A stretch of DNA of 64,000 bases, from the NCBI GenBank assembly GCA_963921425.1, contig OY992833.1, positions 17,711,738-17,775,737 on the forward strand, given 5' to 3'. Position 1 is the first letter of the stretch; every line of letters begins with the position of its first letter. Under the pieces are notes generated by a model. It had not been told where the DNA came from, searched no databases, and was given only the letters and a program-made list of their open reading frames with translations. This document shows, one piece after another, positions 15,700 through 27,900 of the stretch. This DNA comes from Dryas octopetala. Lineage: Eukaryota; Streptophyta; Magnoliopsida; Rosales; Rosaceae. The position numbers were made by a program, and so were the translations under genes.

Positions 15700-16594
15700 T
15701 TTATTGTTACTATTAAACAATAACAATACTTAATTGCCACTGCCGAGCAGTAACAATAATTGATTGTTACTGACGAACAGTAACAATAAGTGATTTTTGG
15801 ATTTGGATTTGATGTGTTTATTGCATTTTTGAACTAATTTTTATGTGATTGCCACTGCCTGCCTGATAGTGACAATTGTTAAATAGTATTTTTTTTTATA
15901 GTGGCTATTTTTTTGGCAGTGGCTATTGTTAAAAAGAAAAAAAAAAACAGAAGACACACGGCAGCTTCAACAAAAAAGCAAAAAAGAAGAAGACATATGA
16001 CAACTTCATGAAAAAAAAAAAGGAAGTACATGCCTGCTTCAGCAAAAAGAAAAAAAGAAGAAGACAAAGATTTTTGTTTTTTATGTGTTTATGTTAGAAA
16101 AATACATAAGATTTGTATATGTATGTTGTTTCTGGGTTTTTTTTAGCATAGTGAGAATAGTCATTGTTCGATAGTGGCAATAAATAATAATTATCACTGT
16201 GATAGTAGCAATTAGGTGATTGTTACAGTGTAATAGTAGCAAATTAGCAATCACCTTATTTGTTACCGTGTGATAGTAACAATCAGGTGATTGTTACTCT
16301 CTGAATTTTGTGATTTTCTATAGTTTGAATTTTGGTGATTGTTATTGTATGACAGTAACAAAATATATTAGTTATCTTCAATAGGTGATTGTTACTGTCA
16401 AACAGTAGCAATAAGTGATTGTTATTATCAGACAGTAGCAATAGGTGATCGTTACTATCAAATAATAACAATACCGGATTATCATTGCCAGGAAGTAGCA
16501 ATAAGTGATTGTTACTAACAAATAATGATAATACTTAATTGCCACTGTCCGGCAGTAGCAATAGGTGATTGTTACTATTCGATAGTAACAATTA
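15700..16594. repeat. 30-bp tandem array of hairpin-forming units with diverged relatives upstream
   Basis: From 16385 to 16594 seven units repeat at about 30-bp spacing (starts near 16385, 16415, 16445, 16474, 16505, 16535, 16565). The unit reads roughly GTGATTGTTACTGTCAAACA followed by GTAGCAATAA. ATTGTTACTG and CAGTAGCAAT within a unit are nearly complementary, so each can fold. Diverged copies lie at 15700-15880 and 16140-16330. No ORF. Confidence 0.8.
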
Positions 16595-16797
16595 TATTTA
16601 CTATTAAAACGTAAAAGATTATGGATGCCTCATCTTGATTTTTTTTATTTTATATTAGTTATTATTTAACATGTTTATGAAATGAAAAATATCCAAATTA
16701 TGATTTTTTATTTATTTTTTGGGTAGTTTATGTACCAATTGGCATTGAAATGAAAAATAAATAAATAAATAAAAGAAAAAATGGCATTTTAAAAAAC

Positions 16798-16889
16798 ACT
16801 GTAGCGCGCTACAGTAACGGCGTCACTGTAGCACTGTTACTGTAGCGCCGAGTTTTTAAAAGTGGGCCGCTACAGTATTTCACTGTAGC
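16798..16889. repeat. Cluster of CTGTAGC/GCTACAG inverted repeats
   Basis: At least six copies of ACTGTAGC or its reverse complement lie within 92 bp, including the palindrome CTGTAGCGCGCTACAG at the left. GC-rich compared with its surroundings. Confidence 0.75.
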
Positions 16890-16982
16890 ATTTGGGCCGG
16901 ATGAATAGTAAATTTAAAAAAATGGACTTTAAAAAAAAAAACCCTTAAATTTGTTAGAATTACACATTACAAATTAAAATTT

Positions 16983-17329
16983 GGGAAAAAAACGTTTTTA
17001 GTCTCTGTGTTTTATCCCGAAAACATATTAGGTCCATGTGGATTCAAAACTCTATATTTAGTCCATATGATTTCTTTTATTTACAATATGAGGACAATTT
17101 TACCAAACTCAAATTTTTCAATTTTTGTTTGAAAATCAAATTGAAGTTACATACATAATTTTTTTTTTTTTTAGTAAAACTTGCAAGTTTAAACAAGTTA
17201 TTAGTTTTAATTTGAGAAAAAATTTTATGTTGGTTATAAAATGTCCTAAAATTACAAACATTATAAAACACAAGGACCAAAATATATTTTCGAGGTAAAA
17301 CACAGAGACCAAAATTGATTTTTTTTCCC
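16983..17329. mobile_element. Foldback MITE with imperfect 9-bp target duplication
   Basis: Left end GGGAAAAAAACGTTTTTAG then TCTCTGTGTTTTA. The right end is the reverse complement (TAAAACACAGAGACCAAAA, poly-T, CCC). Flanks TTAAAATTT (16974-16982) and TTAAAACTT (17330-17338) match at eight of nine positions. Mutator-like by TSD length. Confidence 0.7.
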
Positions 17330-17762
17330 TTAAAACTTAACATGCAATGAACCACTAGTACTAAACCTAAACGTTATGGACAGACGACGGATTTATATTT
17401 TTAGGGTATAGTATCAATAACGTTCACTCGTATTATAACACGTGAATTAATTATACCACGTGATGGTGTTACAATTATACAGATAATTTCTCGATTTACA
17501 CTTCTTATTAAGCTGATGAGTTGGAAGCCTATGTATTTGATGCTGATTGTTGAAGAAGATTGTAATGACATTGAGTGCAAGTATTTAAAGGGTTCTTTAT
17601 TTCTTTTTGTTAGGATTTCATCAAACACTCTCTAACATCCCACATTATAGTTGGCATTAGAGAAAACCTTGAGCTATAATTGTAGTAGTACGTACTTAAT
17701 CTACGATTCAAGCAGATCGACCAACCATACTCTTGTGCAAATTGAAATGGTAGTGAACCTTC

Positions 17763-17938
17763 TTAGCATCGGAAGTCACAGTAACAATGTTCCATAATCT
17801 TTTCAAAGAATGCACATTCTCCATAGGCCGAGGGATACGTCTTCTTACAATACTCATCGCAAACTTTCTTTCCTCCAATGCATCCACTCAATTCAGTTAC
17901 TAATGCAGTACAGCGATTTACACCTGGACTTGGAGCTC
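17763..17938 (-). CDS. Second defensin-like mature-domain exon (paralogous copy)
   Basis: A single exon with acceptor TTAGCAG at its right edge and a stop directly after the last Cys. It encodes a mature domain with cysteine spacing C-x9-C-x6-C-x3-C-x10-C-x10-C-x-C-x3-C, identical to that of the exon at 19516-19718. The gamma-core is GEC...CYC and it shares TYPSAYGEC with the paralogue. Joined to the signal exon 20256-20316 the frame is exact (61+176 nt, 78 residues). I found no closer signal-peptide exon between 17939 and 19515. So it is an alternative last exon, a separate gene whose first exon I missed, or a relic. It is intact, with no stop or frameshift. Confidence 0.65.
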
Positions 17939-17961
17939 CTGCTAAAAAAATAAACCATTAT

Positions 17962-18000
<39 letters not shown>

Positions 18001-19515
18001 GGCACTTCTCCAATTTGGTGAAACTTTCAAACTCTCAAAAATACCTATGATTAATCAAAATTTCATGCAATTTTTTTTTTCTTAAGAGGGATAAATTCGT
18101 AAAGTAACAACACAATAATCAATATGAAGTTGTTCATGAGCCAACTTCCTATCTAATAAAAAATAAGTATTAAAATTAAGAAAATAAAAATCATTATCCA
18201 TGTTAACTAAGAAGTTTTTAATGAGTCAACTTTATCTATGAAAGTAAGTATTAAAAAAAAAAAGGCCTCCAAAAATATTCCAAAAAAGTTGCTCCTCAGC
18301 CAGCATCGATCATGAATTAAAAAATAAAAAATCAAACAACAATGATTTAAAAGGTATTACTTTTTTTCTTTGAATTTATATATATTTGCTATAAAAAGAC
18401 TATACTCAATAAAAAAAATGTCAATTTGAGCACATGACAAGAAACTAGTAAAACTTTAAAAAATAAAATATAACCCACATAATAAAAAGAACAAAACAAA
18501 ATATGACACTTCAAATTAAGTTCTTTTAGTAGCAAAATTATTTTGAAAAAAAAAAAGGTAAGATAACACTATCCTATAAGGTAAATCATTCGGGTTAGTG
18601 CATGGCTCTTAGCTTCCCTACCTGTTAAAAGGGTTTTAGGATAAATTAGGTCCTCACACTATTCTAATTTCTTTTAAAAGAGAATTGTTAATGACCATTT
18701 GACATAGTGAATGGCATCCAATCTCCTTTTTTTTGGAGTAAATATTGAGCTCAAAACTCATGGACATATGGCAGTTGATTAATCTAAAAAAAGAACTATT
18801 AAAGTTTTTTTTTTAATCAACAATTGTTATCATGAAATTTGAACTCAAAGATCTTCTCTAGAAAAAGGAAAAATGTGTGTGATCCACTATTAAACAATAA
18901 TCATTGATGAGAACTATTAAACTTTTAAACATCCTACAATACCTTTTTTTAAAAGAAAAAAGGTCTTTTTAAAAAAAAAAAAAAAAAAAAAGGTCTTTTT
19001 TTTTTAATTAAAAAAAAAAGCTCAAAACAATAAAAAGACATTTAAACAAAATTTAAAAAAACCCAATTCACCCATAATTATTTTTTATTGTTACCCACCC
19101 ATCAAATTAAGTGACATATTATTAATTAGTTTTAACAATTAAAATGACTTGGTCTTTATCATTTTTGAGTCTATCGACTCTTAATACAAGGCCAGGCTAC
19201 CAACCTTGTATTTCAATGACTCTGATCGAGTTTGGGTCAAGTCACAAGCTGACCCAACTCTATTTTTTATACAAGCAAATTGAGTCAAGCCTGACCATAA
19301 CATAAGATCGGGACCAAGCCAATTCCTGACCCAAAGGAAGAGCTAAACACAAACCGGCCCATAATTAGACTTGGACCGTATTTTATTTTAATTTTTAAGT
19401 TTTAAGGCTATACAGACTCAAACAGTAAGCCTCGGTAAAACTAATTATTATCAAAATGATTGCAAATAAAAAATAAAATAATTACCCTGCACTAAATGGT
19501 TAAAACTCAAATGAA

Positions 19516-20126
19516 CTAATATACCAATGTGGTAGCTGAGTAGTATGATCGACCTTTAATGCATTGGTAGTCACAGAAACATTCAGGTATATGCTTTTCA
19601 AACAACACACATTTTCCATAGGCCGAGGGATACACCTCCTCACAATATGCATTACATGTTTTCTGTTCCTCTAAGCATCCAACCAACTCATTTATCATTA
19701 TCGTACAACGCTTCCTATCTGCATAACATGTTTTTTTTTTTTTTTTGGTTACACATAACATGTTGTAAGAAAATGAACAATCATTATGTAAAAATATTGC
19801 AAAAACAATACAACTCGCTCTATAATTAAAAAATATTATCCAAGCCAGGTATTGATGATAAAAATCTAGATAATGCAAATAAGATGATGTGTAGTCATCG
19901 ATTATATATTGATTGGCAAAGTAAAAATCTAAAAAACATTTTATTCTAGGTTGATCAATACTCATTCATAGCTTAGAGTTTAACTTAGCTTAAAACTTGA
20001 GAATCAAACCTAATTGCTAAACTCTAAAACAGTAATTTTACACCTAATAATAATTAATCTTATTGGGAAGGAGATCCAAAACTGAAAAAATAAATAAATA
20101 AAACCCTGACAGAGCAATCTGGGTTG

Positions 20127-20165
<39 letters not shown>

Positions 20166-20316
20166 CCTGAAATTTGTCTTTGCTGATCGCAGCTGCTCTG
20201 TGTCTTTCTACACATCACAACAAATACTTAATTCCGGTATCAATAAATAAATAACCTGCATTTTCCGACAAGACGATGTAGAATACCGCAAACAAGTAAA
20301 TGAATCTTGGAGTCAT
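19516..20316 (-). CDS. Defensin-like (DEFL) cysteine-rich secreted peptide
   Basis: Two exons: 20256-20316 encodes a signal peptide (MTPRFIYLFAVFYIVLS) and 19516-19718 the mature peptide; 264 nt, 87 residues. Eight cysteines have defensin-type spacing C-x9-C-x6-C-x3-C-x10-C-x10-C-x-C-x3-C, with the gamma-core beginning GKC and ending CFC, so a disulphide-stabilised alpha-beta fold and export to the apoplast are expected. Unlike the downstream copy, it has about 14 residues after the last Cys. The intron is a single phase-1 intron after the signal peptide, the usual DEFL layout. A 21-bp poly-T insertion flanked by an 11-bp repeat lies just upstream of the exon-2 acceptor. Family members act in defence or in pollen-pistil and other cell signalling; which applies here is unknown. 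An in-frame upstream Met at 20403 would give a less typical signal. Confidence 0.8.
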
Positions 20317-21623
20317 AGATATGCTCTTCCCACTTTTTGCAAGAAAATGAAAATAATGAAAGGGGCAAAAAGCTCCTGCATATTTTATAGACAATTGATT
20401 CAATGATTAGTTAAGAGTTTTTGGTTTTTCGGGGTGAATAAAAATTAACTAAAGTTGACGAGACAAAAACACAACGGGAAGAGTCAGAAACTCAACATCA
20501 ACCATTAAATTAATTCAAATAAAATACTAAAACATGATCAATACATGACTTATACTAAGTAAAGAATTATTGGTAAAATTTCATATCTGGTTCGTCGTTA
20601 AATTACGGAATATTGTAGCATGGATAAGTACATAAATGCTCACATAACATGCTTAAAATAGGAGATAAGTTAGAGACATTAGAATTCAATGATTGAATTT
20701 AACACAATTATTAAAATCGATAAATATTGAAATGAATTCAACCATTTGAATGCATTGTCCTTTACATGTTTCTCATTTTAAGTTCTATAATAAGTATTTT
20801 TAGGTAACTTTAGGCTTATAAAGATGTGTAGTCCAACTCATTAATTGACTACACATACCACCCACAACAGGATACAATTTGTTAACTTGTAAGGCTACAT
20901 AATAGATTACATGTCTTGATCAGATTCATTATTATACAATATTTGATTAAAGTGATTACTTGTACGATGAAAGTTAAGTCAAGTGGGTGAGGGCCGTGAG
21001 GCTTTCTTAAGCACGCCCAAAAGCCCTCGGGAACGTGGAACAAATTATATGTTTGATGACCTCTAACAGCCACTATTAGATGTGAAACATAGAGTTTCTC
21101 ATTGGAGAAGACCCATTTTATTTGGGAGTAAGTAAACTTGTTCTCATTAATTAATGTACTTCGTTGGCTCATACATATGCCTAAACACTTGTTTGTTTTG
21201 GATATCCTCACAAGTCATAATAATGTAACCGAAAAAAGAATATCCTCATAAACAAAGTTAAGACTAACTACTTGTTTTCTGGTAAAATTAAAGAGTAGAG
21301 TGTTTCTTTTGCTGCTTAGAAGAAAATTTGCTAACTAGTAGATAAAAAGGGGGCATGAGAATCATACAAATTGATCACAAGGTGGTTTTAGTTATATTAG
21401 GCGGAAATATTTTTACAAATTAAAAAAACTGGTGGTCACAAATTGTCTGAAGGAGGTATACCATAGCATTAGTTACAAAGTTGCTTCTTGATTTTCTTTC
21501 TTGTACAAATATATCCTACTGGGGGTCCCAAATATGCTCAATGTCAAACACAATCTGGGAAAGATGAATATTAAATGGCTTCGCCCAGGCCCCAACCCAT
21601 GGAGATTATGTAATGGAGGGCGG

Positions 21624-21655
<32 letters not shown>

Positions 21656-21785
21656 TATTATTTTTTTTTTATATAAGGCTCAGGGAAGGACATATATAGG
21701 TGCAGGTTGGGGAGAGAGGGAGGAATAAGAAGATGGCTCGGGGAGGGACACAGGCGCATGAGAAAAGAATAAAAGGGGATCTGGC

Positions 21786-22119
21786 ACTACAACAATTATA
21801 GCTTATAGCCACCTTGAATTGAAACTAAATTGAAGTTAGTGACAAATGACATTTTTTGGAGTCACCAATTAATATTTTAGTTGTTTTTAAAAATTTTAGT
21901 GGAATTAATAGTTGTTTTACGATCCACTAATTTATATAATAGTTGACTAATAAGTAGTTACACAAAAATAGTAACCAAACTGGAAAATTAGTGGGAGATT
22001 TATTCCTTTCCCACAACAATTCCAACTGAAAGAGGCAAATGTGGGATTCAAAAGTTGTCTTAATTATCATTTGCCACTTAAGGTTTAAACTAATTTTAGA
22101 ATGGTGACATTGTTGTAGT
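21786..22119. mobile_element. MITE candidate with 11-bp terminal inverted repeat
   Basis: ACTACAACAAT at the left and ATTGTTGTAGT at the right, about 334 bp apart, with partly complementary subterminal AGCCACC / GGTGAC. No clean TSD, so boundaries are tentative. Confidence 0.4.
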
Positions 22120-23589
22120 TTATTGTCTGCAAACAATAGATATACTCACACTGACACACCAAAATGTTCTCGTTACAGATTATGGGAAAGTGTGGAGCAG
22201 CACTGGAACACACACTTGCGTGTGAAATGGGACTTAAAGGTATATGTGTTAATAAATAACTCATCCTTGGACCATTTGATATTTCCAAATGGTGGGGCCG
22301 CTTCAAAATTGTGAAGGAGTAGATGTCTGAACACCCTTTAGATCTCCTTTTTATCAGATCTCTTGATCTCTTGTTCTTAGTAAAGAAAAAAAGAGAGCTC
22401 TTGATCCTTTCATAGTTTCATCCCATCTGCTTCAGATCTCTCTCTCCCTTTCTTGCTCTTTCTCCCCCACATGCTTCCGATCTGTCTGTCTTTATTTTTT
22501 ATTTTTTTACTTCAGATCTCTTGATCTTTCATGCATCACACCTGCTTCACATCTCTCTATACACCATCCCAACACCAAATAAATCGGGAAAATCTAAACA
22601 ATAACAGGACCATACTAGAATCGATCGGCATCAGTTCTGTGTGTTCAACTATTTTTTTGTTTTTTGTTTTTTCTATTTTCTTTATGATTTTAGGGGTCTT
22701 TATTTTGGGTTTTGATTTCTCATTTCTGGCATGGATATTTGATTTCTCATGTTTGTTGCCATCTGTTGAATTACTATTTGAAATATATATTTTTGTTAAG
22801 ATTTGGGTGCTTCATGTTTATTATGGACCAAGTATTTATTGGAATTTTTTTTCCAGAACACAGAAGAACCATCAACACCAATGGTGAAGAACAATCACAC
22901 TTCAATATCAGCAGCAACAGCCACAACCACTTTACATATACGTTCCTTTTTTTTTTCTTTTAAAGTTAGGGAATTTTTCGGATGACAAGAGAGATTAAAG
23001 CATTAAGATCTACAAATGTATTTTCTTTCATTGTTTTCTTTTATATCATTATACACTGTATTTCAATTGATTTCAATGTATAAAGGGTTTATAATAATTA
23101 ATTAATTATTTGCTTTGATTTTCAAATACTGATGTACTATTATAAAATTGTTAATACTATTATAATATCAGATTGCACACAGACAATTACTAAAGTGGAT
23201 GGAGGCATTCTTTTAATTCAAGTTGCTCTTCATCAATACAGCAACTATCTGCAAAACAATGGTGAGCCTCTATTTGCAACTACCTGCAACTCTATTTGCA
23301 ACTACCTGCAACATTGGTGGAGGGAGAAATTGTCAGCAGCGTTGGACAGTTTTTGTCTCCAAACTCCACCATTCCAAAAATTTGGTTTGGGTAGCCACCT
23401 TACCACCCCTTTCTCTACAACCATCAGCCTAAAAGTGACTGCATGGTAGCTATTGATCCTTTAAACCAATCTTTAGTTGTTAATGCATCAATAGATAACA
23501 TAAACCAATAGTGGATTTAAGAGGAAAATGGTGTAGTGTGGGGCGCAAACAGGCCTTGGGAGATGAAATGGAAGAAGAAAAAGTTGACT

Positions 23590-23790
23590 GGCAGTGGCAA
23601 TTGCTACTGTTTTACACCGATAATTATTGTTAGTGTGACACAGTAACTATTTAAATTGTAAAAATACTCTATTAATTGTTATTGTTTGACAGTGTCAATC
23701 ATTGTTACCGTAAAAAAGTAACTATTTAAATTGCAAAAATACTCTATTAATTATCACTATTTGACAGTAGCAATCATTGCCGACAACATG
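23590..23790. repeat. Tandem repeat related to the 15.7-16.6 kb array
   Basis: AGTAACTATTTAAATTG(T/C)AAAAATACTCTATTAATT occurs twice about 83 bp apart. It is flanked by GACAGT(G/A)(T/G)CAAT segments like those in the array at 15700-16594. Confidence 0.7.
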
Positions 23791-24108
23791 GCCAAATAGT
23801 GCGACATTGACAATTTTGTTTAGTTTAAAAAAGAAAAAAAAAATCTATAGAAAAAAACATAATGTAGACTTATTTTTATAAAGTTTGGAGTTTATTTGTA
23901 CAAAATTGATCTATTTATCATTCTAACTTTTAGGTGGATTTTTTTTGTAGACTTTTTAGTAATTTACTGTAAAAACAAAGAAGGGAGTAAAAATATACCG
24001 AATTACTTGGACTGTTAATGTGTCTTATTTAGCAAAGAATTATGGCTTCTTTTTTATTTCCTGCTTGCTAACTTGGTTAATGTGTTTAATTGCTACTTCT
24101 TGGGTCCC

Positions 24109-24520
24109 ACATTTTTAGCTTCGAGCAAATTAAATATTGATGGCAGCTGCAAGAGTGAGGTTGGTAAGATTGGATCAGCTGGATTGTCTTATGAGAACCC
24201 TGGTGGTACTTGGATCCAAGGTTTTGCTCTCAACCTTGGTTGGGAGGAAGGCTACAAACGAGTTGAAGTAGAATGTGATTCTAGTGCTGGCGTGATTTTG
24301 GTTAAGACTTCTTCAGTTGATCACAAATCACAATCACCCTCTCTCAGCCTCATTAATGGTTGCAAGGAGGTTATTAACTAGTGGTGGGATTGTTCTGCTC
24401 AGCATAAATAGAAATTTGCTGCAAACCATTTAGCTAATATAAGCCATGATCTGAGTTTGGTTTTGTATCATTTTTTATTTCCACCTCACACTTCTCTCTT
24501 GGTTATCCAAGGTCTCTCTG
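24109..24520 (+). pseudogene. Decayed RNase H domain of a plant non-LTR retroelement
   Basis: Reads KLNIDGSCKSEVGKIGSAGL...GTWIQGFALNLG...KRVEVECDSS, the RNase H fold seen at the end of LINE polyproteins and in plant RNase H-like proteins. The first catalytic Asp (IDGS) and the one in ECDS remain, but the segment between GFALNLG and EEGYKRVEV is about 30 residues too short, so the catalytic Glu is gone. After a stop at 24379-24381 the frame continues with WWDCSAQHK, another stop, then FAANHLANISHDLS, the normal domain C-terminus. Broken and non-functional. No reverse transcriptase is recognisable upstream. Confidence 0.75.
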
Positions 24521-24960
24521 CACAGTTGAGTGTAAGTGTGTAACAATTTAAATTTCGTAAAAATTCACATTGGCAAAGTCATCCACCACACTCTTAGTGA
24601 ACAACAAATAATAACCAACTTCTCTAATAACTTTATTCAAAAAATTTGATGGAGAATACAATTGAACAAATAAAGTGGATAGAAATTGAATAAGGATGTA
24701 ATGTAGAAACATACACATTTTCTTACGATTTGGGCTGCCACACGATAATGGAACTTTACAAGATATGAACAAGATTTATTCATCCATATTATTTTTTGGG
24801 GTGTCAGAAACCTGAAGATGATTTCTCTCGAATTACTATTTACTGCCTCTTTATAATTTGCTTCAGACTCCAAGTTGGCAACACAAGGATTTAAATATGC
24901 ATCGATTTCTTTTCGTGGTGATATCTTCAAGGCATATGGATTTTGAGCCACACATCAGCA
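24521..24960. other. ISA1 3' flank
   Basis: AT-rich. Probably contains the ISA1 3' UTR on the minus strand; nothing else recognised. Confidence 0.4.
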
Positions 24961-27900
24961 CTAAGCATCTTCATGTGGAGTGAGTAACAGGATGATTGAA
25001 GAATAACTTAGCATGGGATATAAATTGGTGTCGAGAAAGTGAGCATACTGTTTAATTGCAATATCTCTTTCTGGGAGGTCTCTTGAGAGGAAGTCAAATG
25101 GTGCAGGCTTGCTGGTGTCTACCAAGGGCTCCCATCTGTATCCAAGCCTCTCTGGCAGTGTAATGGTCACGGGTAAATGACTGGCATTGAAGGCAACGTA
25201 GATCTCTTCCTTCACTGAGTCGATCTGGATTAAAATGTTGAGTCACAGACCAGTTGGGACAATAAAATAGTGAGTTTGAAACCACACTCGAAACAACCCC
25301 AAAAGATCCAAAAGGGAAGTGATCAACCTCAATAATAACAAAAATCTGTTACTCCTATGATGCCAGTAGGAGTAACAATAGGTCCAAAAGAAAAAAAAAT
25401 GTACTTCTCTTCCATACCGTTGTAAGTGTATTTGGTATGGTTTTGAAATGGGAGCATCCAAAACAACCCATGATATACCTATTTCTTGATATGTCAGTGA
25501 TGGGTACTTCCATGCAAGATTTTTATGCAACATATGGCATAAGGCAGAACAGGATAATCTTCCATTTATTCTCTTTTTCAATAAACAAGGTAAGATTAAT
25601 CAAAATTTGACTCTAAATTGCATTAGTCAGGTTGGTTAAATTTAGTAGGGGATCTTTAACATTGTGACCATGTTAAAGGAACGATTGACTTCAGACGAAT
25701 ATGGCACCCCAGGAGAGCATGAGAGCATACCAGAGTAAAGGCTACAAAGCGGCTTGCTTCAGTCCAATCTGGCACCCCAGGAGCATGACCATGCCACTGC
25801 AGCCTCTCTGCTGTTGGGAAGTCATTTAAGCCAAGTGACTCACATTCCCTGAATAATCCACATTAAAGAAGGAGATACAAAATGTCAAACAGAAAGCAAG
25901 GTATAAATAATTGCAATCAATGATATAGATACTTACTGCCGGAATTTGGTCATAAGGCAGCAAAATCTGAAAAAATCTGAGGACTGTTCCTTCTTATCCC
26001 ACCGAAAGTAATTAATCTGCAGCACAGCAACAACCACAATAAGAAAATGGGTTTGACAGAAGAAGTTCAGCAAGGTGTAGAGAATTACCTTATTATCATG
26101 GCAATATGTGTTGTTGTTTCCCCCTTTTGTATGACCATATTCATCACCCATATATATCATCGGAACACCCTGATAAAAAAACAAAAATGAAATAAGGTAG
26201 TCAGTAAGCAGACAAAAACTATGTGACACCGTTGGAAGAATCTATGTAGAAAGTGCCACACTGAAACAATATCTGCAGGGCAATATAGAATTGTGCTCCA
26301 AAAGCTAGAATATGCAAACTCAAGTTTAACATACAAATTTTTTGGCTTTTCTGTTATCTTTAGAATGAGAATTCAACGGGATCCATGCAACACGGGTATG
26401 GTAGTAAGAAATACTCCATAATATTATTTTAGTGGTTGGATTGTACTGTCTGAAAACCTTTTTGAATTTATCAGGACAAACGATACCATTTTAATAGTAA
26501 ACCAATTTAGCAGTACAACATCAAATTTTCTTTTACCCCTTTCTTCCCTTGCACTGCAAACACACAAACGTTAATGCTACTATTTTTGCGTCCATGAACT
26601 TCATAGATGCCCATGCCCATGCTTCCCCGTTAATTGAGAATGTGTGTAGAGAAATCTTAAAGAAAGACTCAGATTTAAGTTACAAGAAATCAAGGCCAAC
26701 AGAGACATATTATAATAAACCAAACAAGATCATTGTAGTCCAAATGAACAGTAAGGTTATAAAATGTATTATAATTGAACCTTACTTTAATAGAAGGCTT
26801 TATTACATTTTACCCACCTGAATTTTGAGGTCAATTTCACTTCACCACCTAAAAAAAAATTGTGTCAATTTACCACCTGAATTAAAAATTTGTTGCAATG
26901 TACCACCTCTGGCTCATTTTGTCTAAAGTTTTGTTGAAAATAAGAATGTTTTGGTCTTTTTAAGTCGATTTTCTATATTGTCAAAATGGGTAAAGTGTAA
27001 AAAAGCCATTTTTTTCTAACAATATGAACTTAAAAATGACCAAAAAAACCCTTAATTTTGACAAAATGAGTCAGAGTTGGTACATTGCAACAAATTTTTA
27101 ATTCAGGTGGTAAATTGGCACAATTTTTTTTTAAATGGTAAAGTGAGATTGAGCCTAAAGTTCAGGTGGGTAAAATGTAAAAAAGCCTTAATAGAATAAT
27201 AACAATAGTAATAATAATAAGGGTTAATTACAATTTATCCCCCCAACTTATCAGGGAGTTTGCACTTTGCCCCCCAAACTAAATTTTTTGACACTTCACC
27301 CCCAAACTATGTTATGTCAAACAAATAACCCCCTTATGTAAAAAAATAAGTATTCTCTATCAAAGAAAATTAGTTTGGGGCGCAAAGTACGAACCTCCCA
27401 ATAGTTTGGGGGGGATAAATTGTAATTAACCCTAATAATAATAATAATCATAATAAGTAACAACAACAACAACTGCAGCAGCAGCATCTTACTTGGGAAA
27501 CCATGAGGCAGACAATAAAGTTCCGCATTTGTCGTTTCCTCAATTTCTTCACTGAAATGCTTACGAACTCTCCCTCCTAAATTATTGAGTTAAAAAACAG
27601 AATGATAACTTGTCTCTAGAAGTAATAACACATCTATGGGCTTACAAATCTAAGATGAATTTTCAAGTAGATACATTCACAAAATGAATTCTTAATGATT
27701 TCGTTAAAGCAAACCCTTTAACATTTGAAACTCCATTTAACTCTAGCTCTTGACCTCATTATGAGACCAGCAGTGCATTCTATCAACAGCTTGAACACAT
27801 ATCTTTCTTCTTAAGTAGCTTTCCTGTAGGGTTGGCCTAGGATCTGGTTTTTAAGATAATTCTTTTCCTTCGTCAATGTGCTCAAACATAAAGACAAAAA

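Larger units (their letters stand above)
20317..24072. other. Intergenic, AT-rich, transposon remnants
   Basis: No supported gene. Contains a MITE candidate (21786-22119), a micro-insertion (21202-21248), a CT-rich leader-like block (22320-22520), a duplicated TATTTGCAACTACCTGCAAC near 23270-23310 and the repeat cluster at 23590-23790. Confidence 0.45.

Noticed and set aside
20882..21211. 109-residue minus-strand open frame
   Set aside because: No recognisable domain, AT-rich surroundings and no neighbouring exons.
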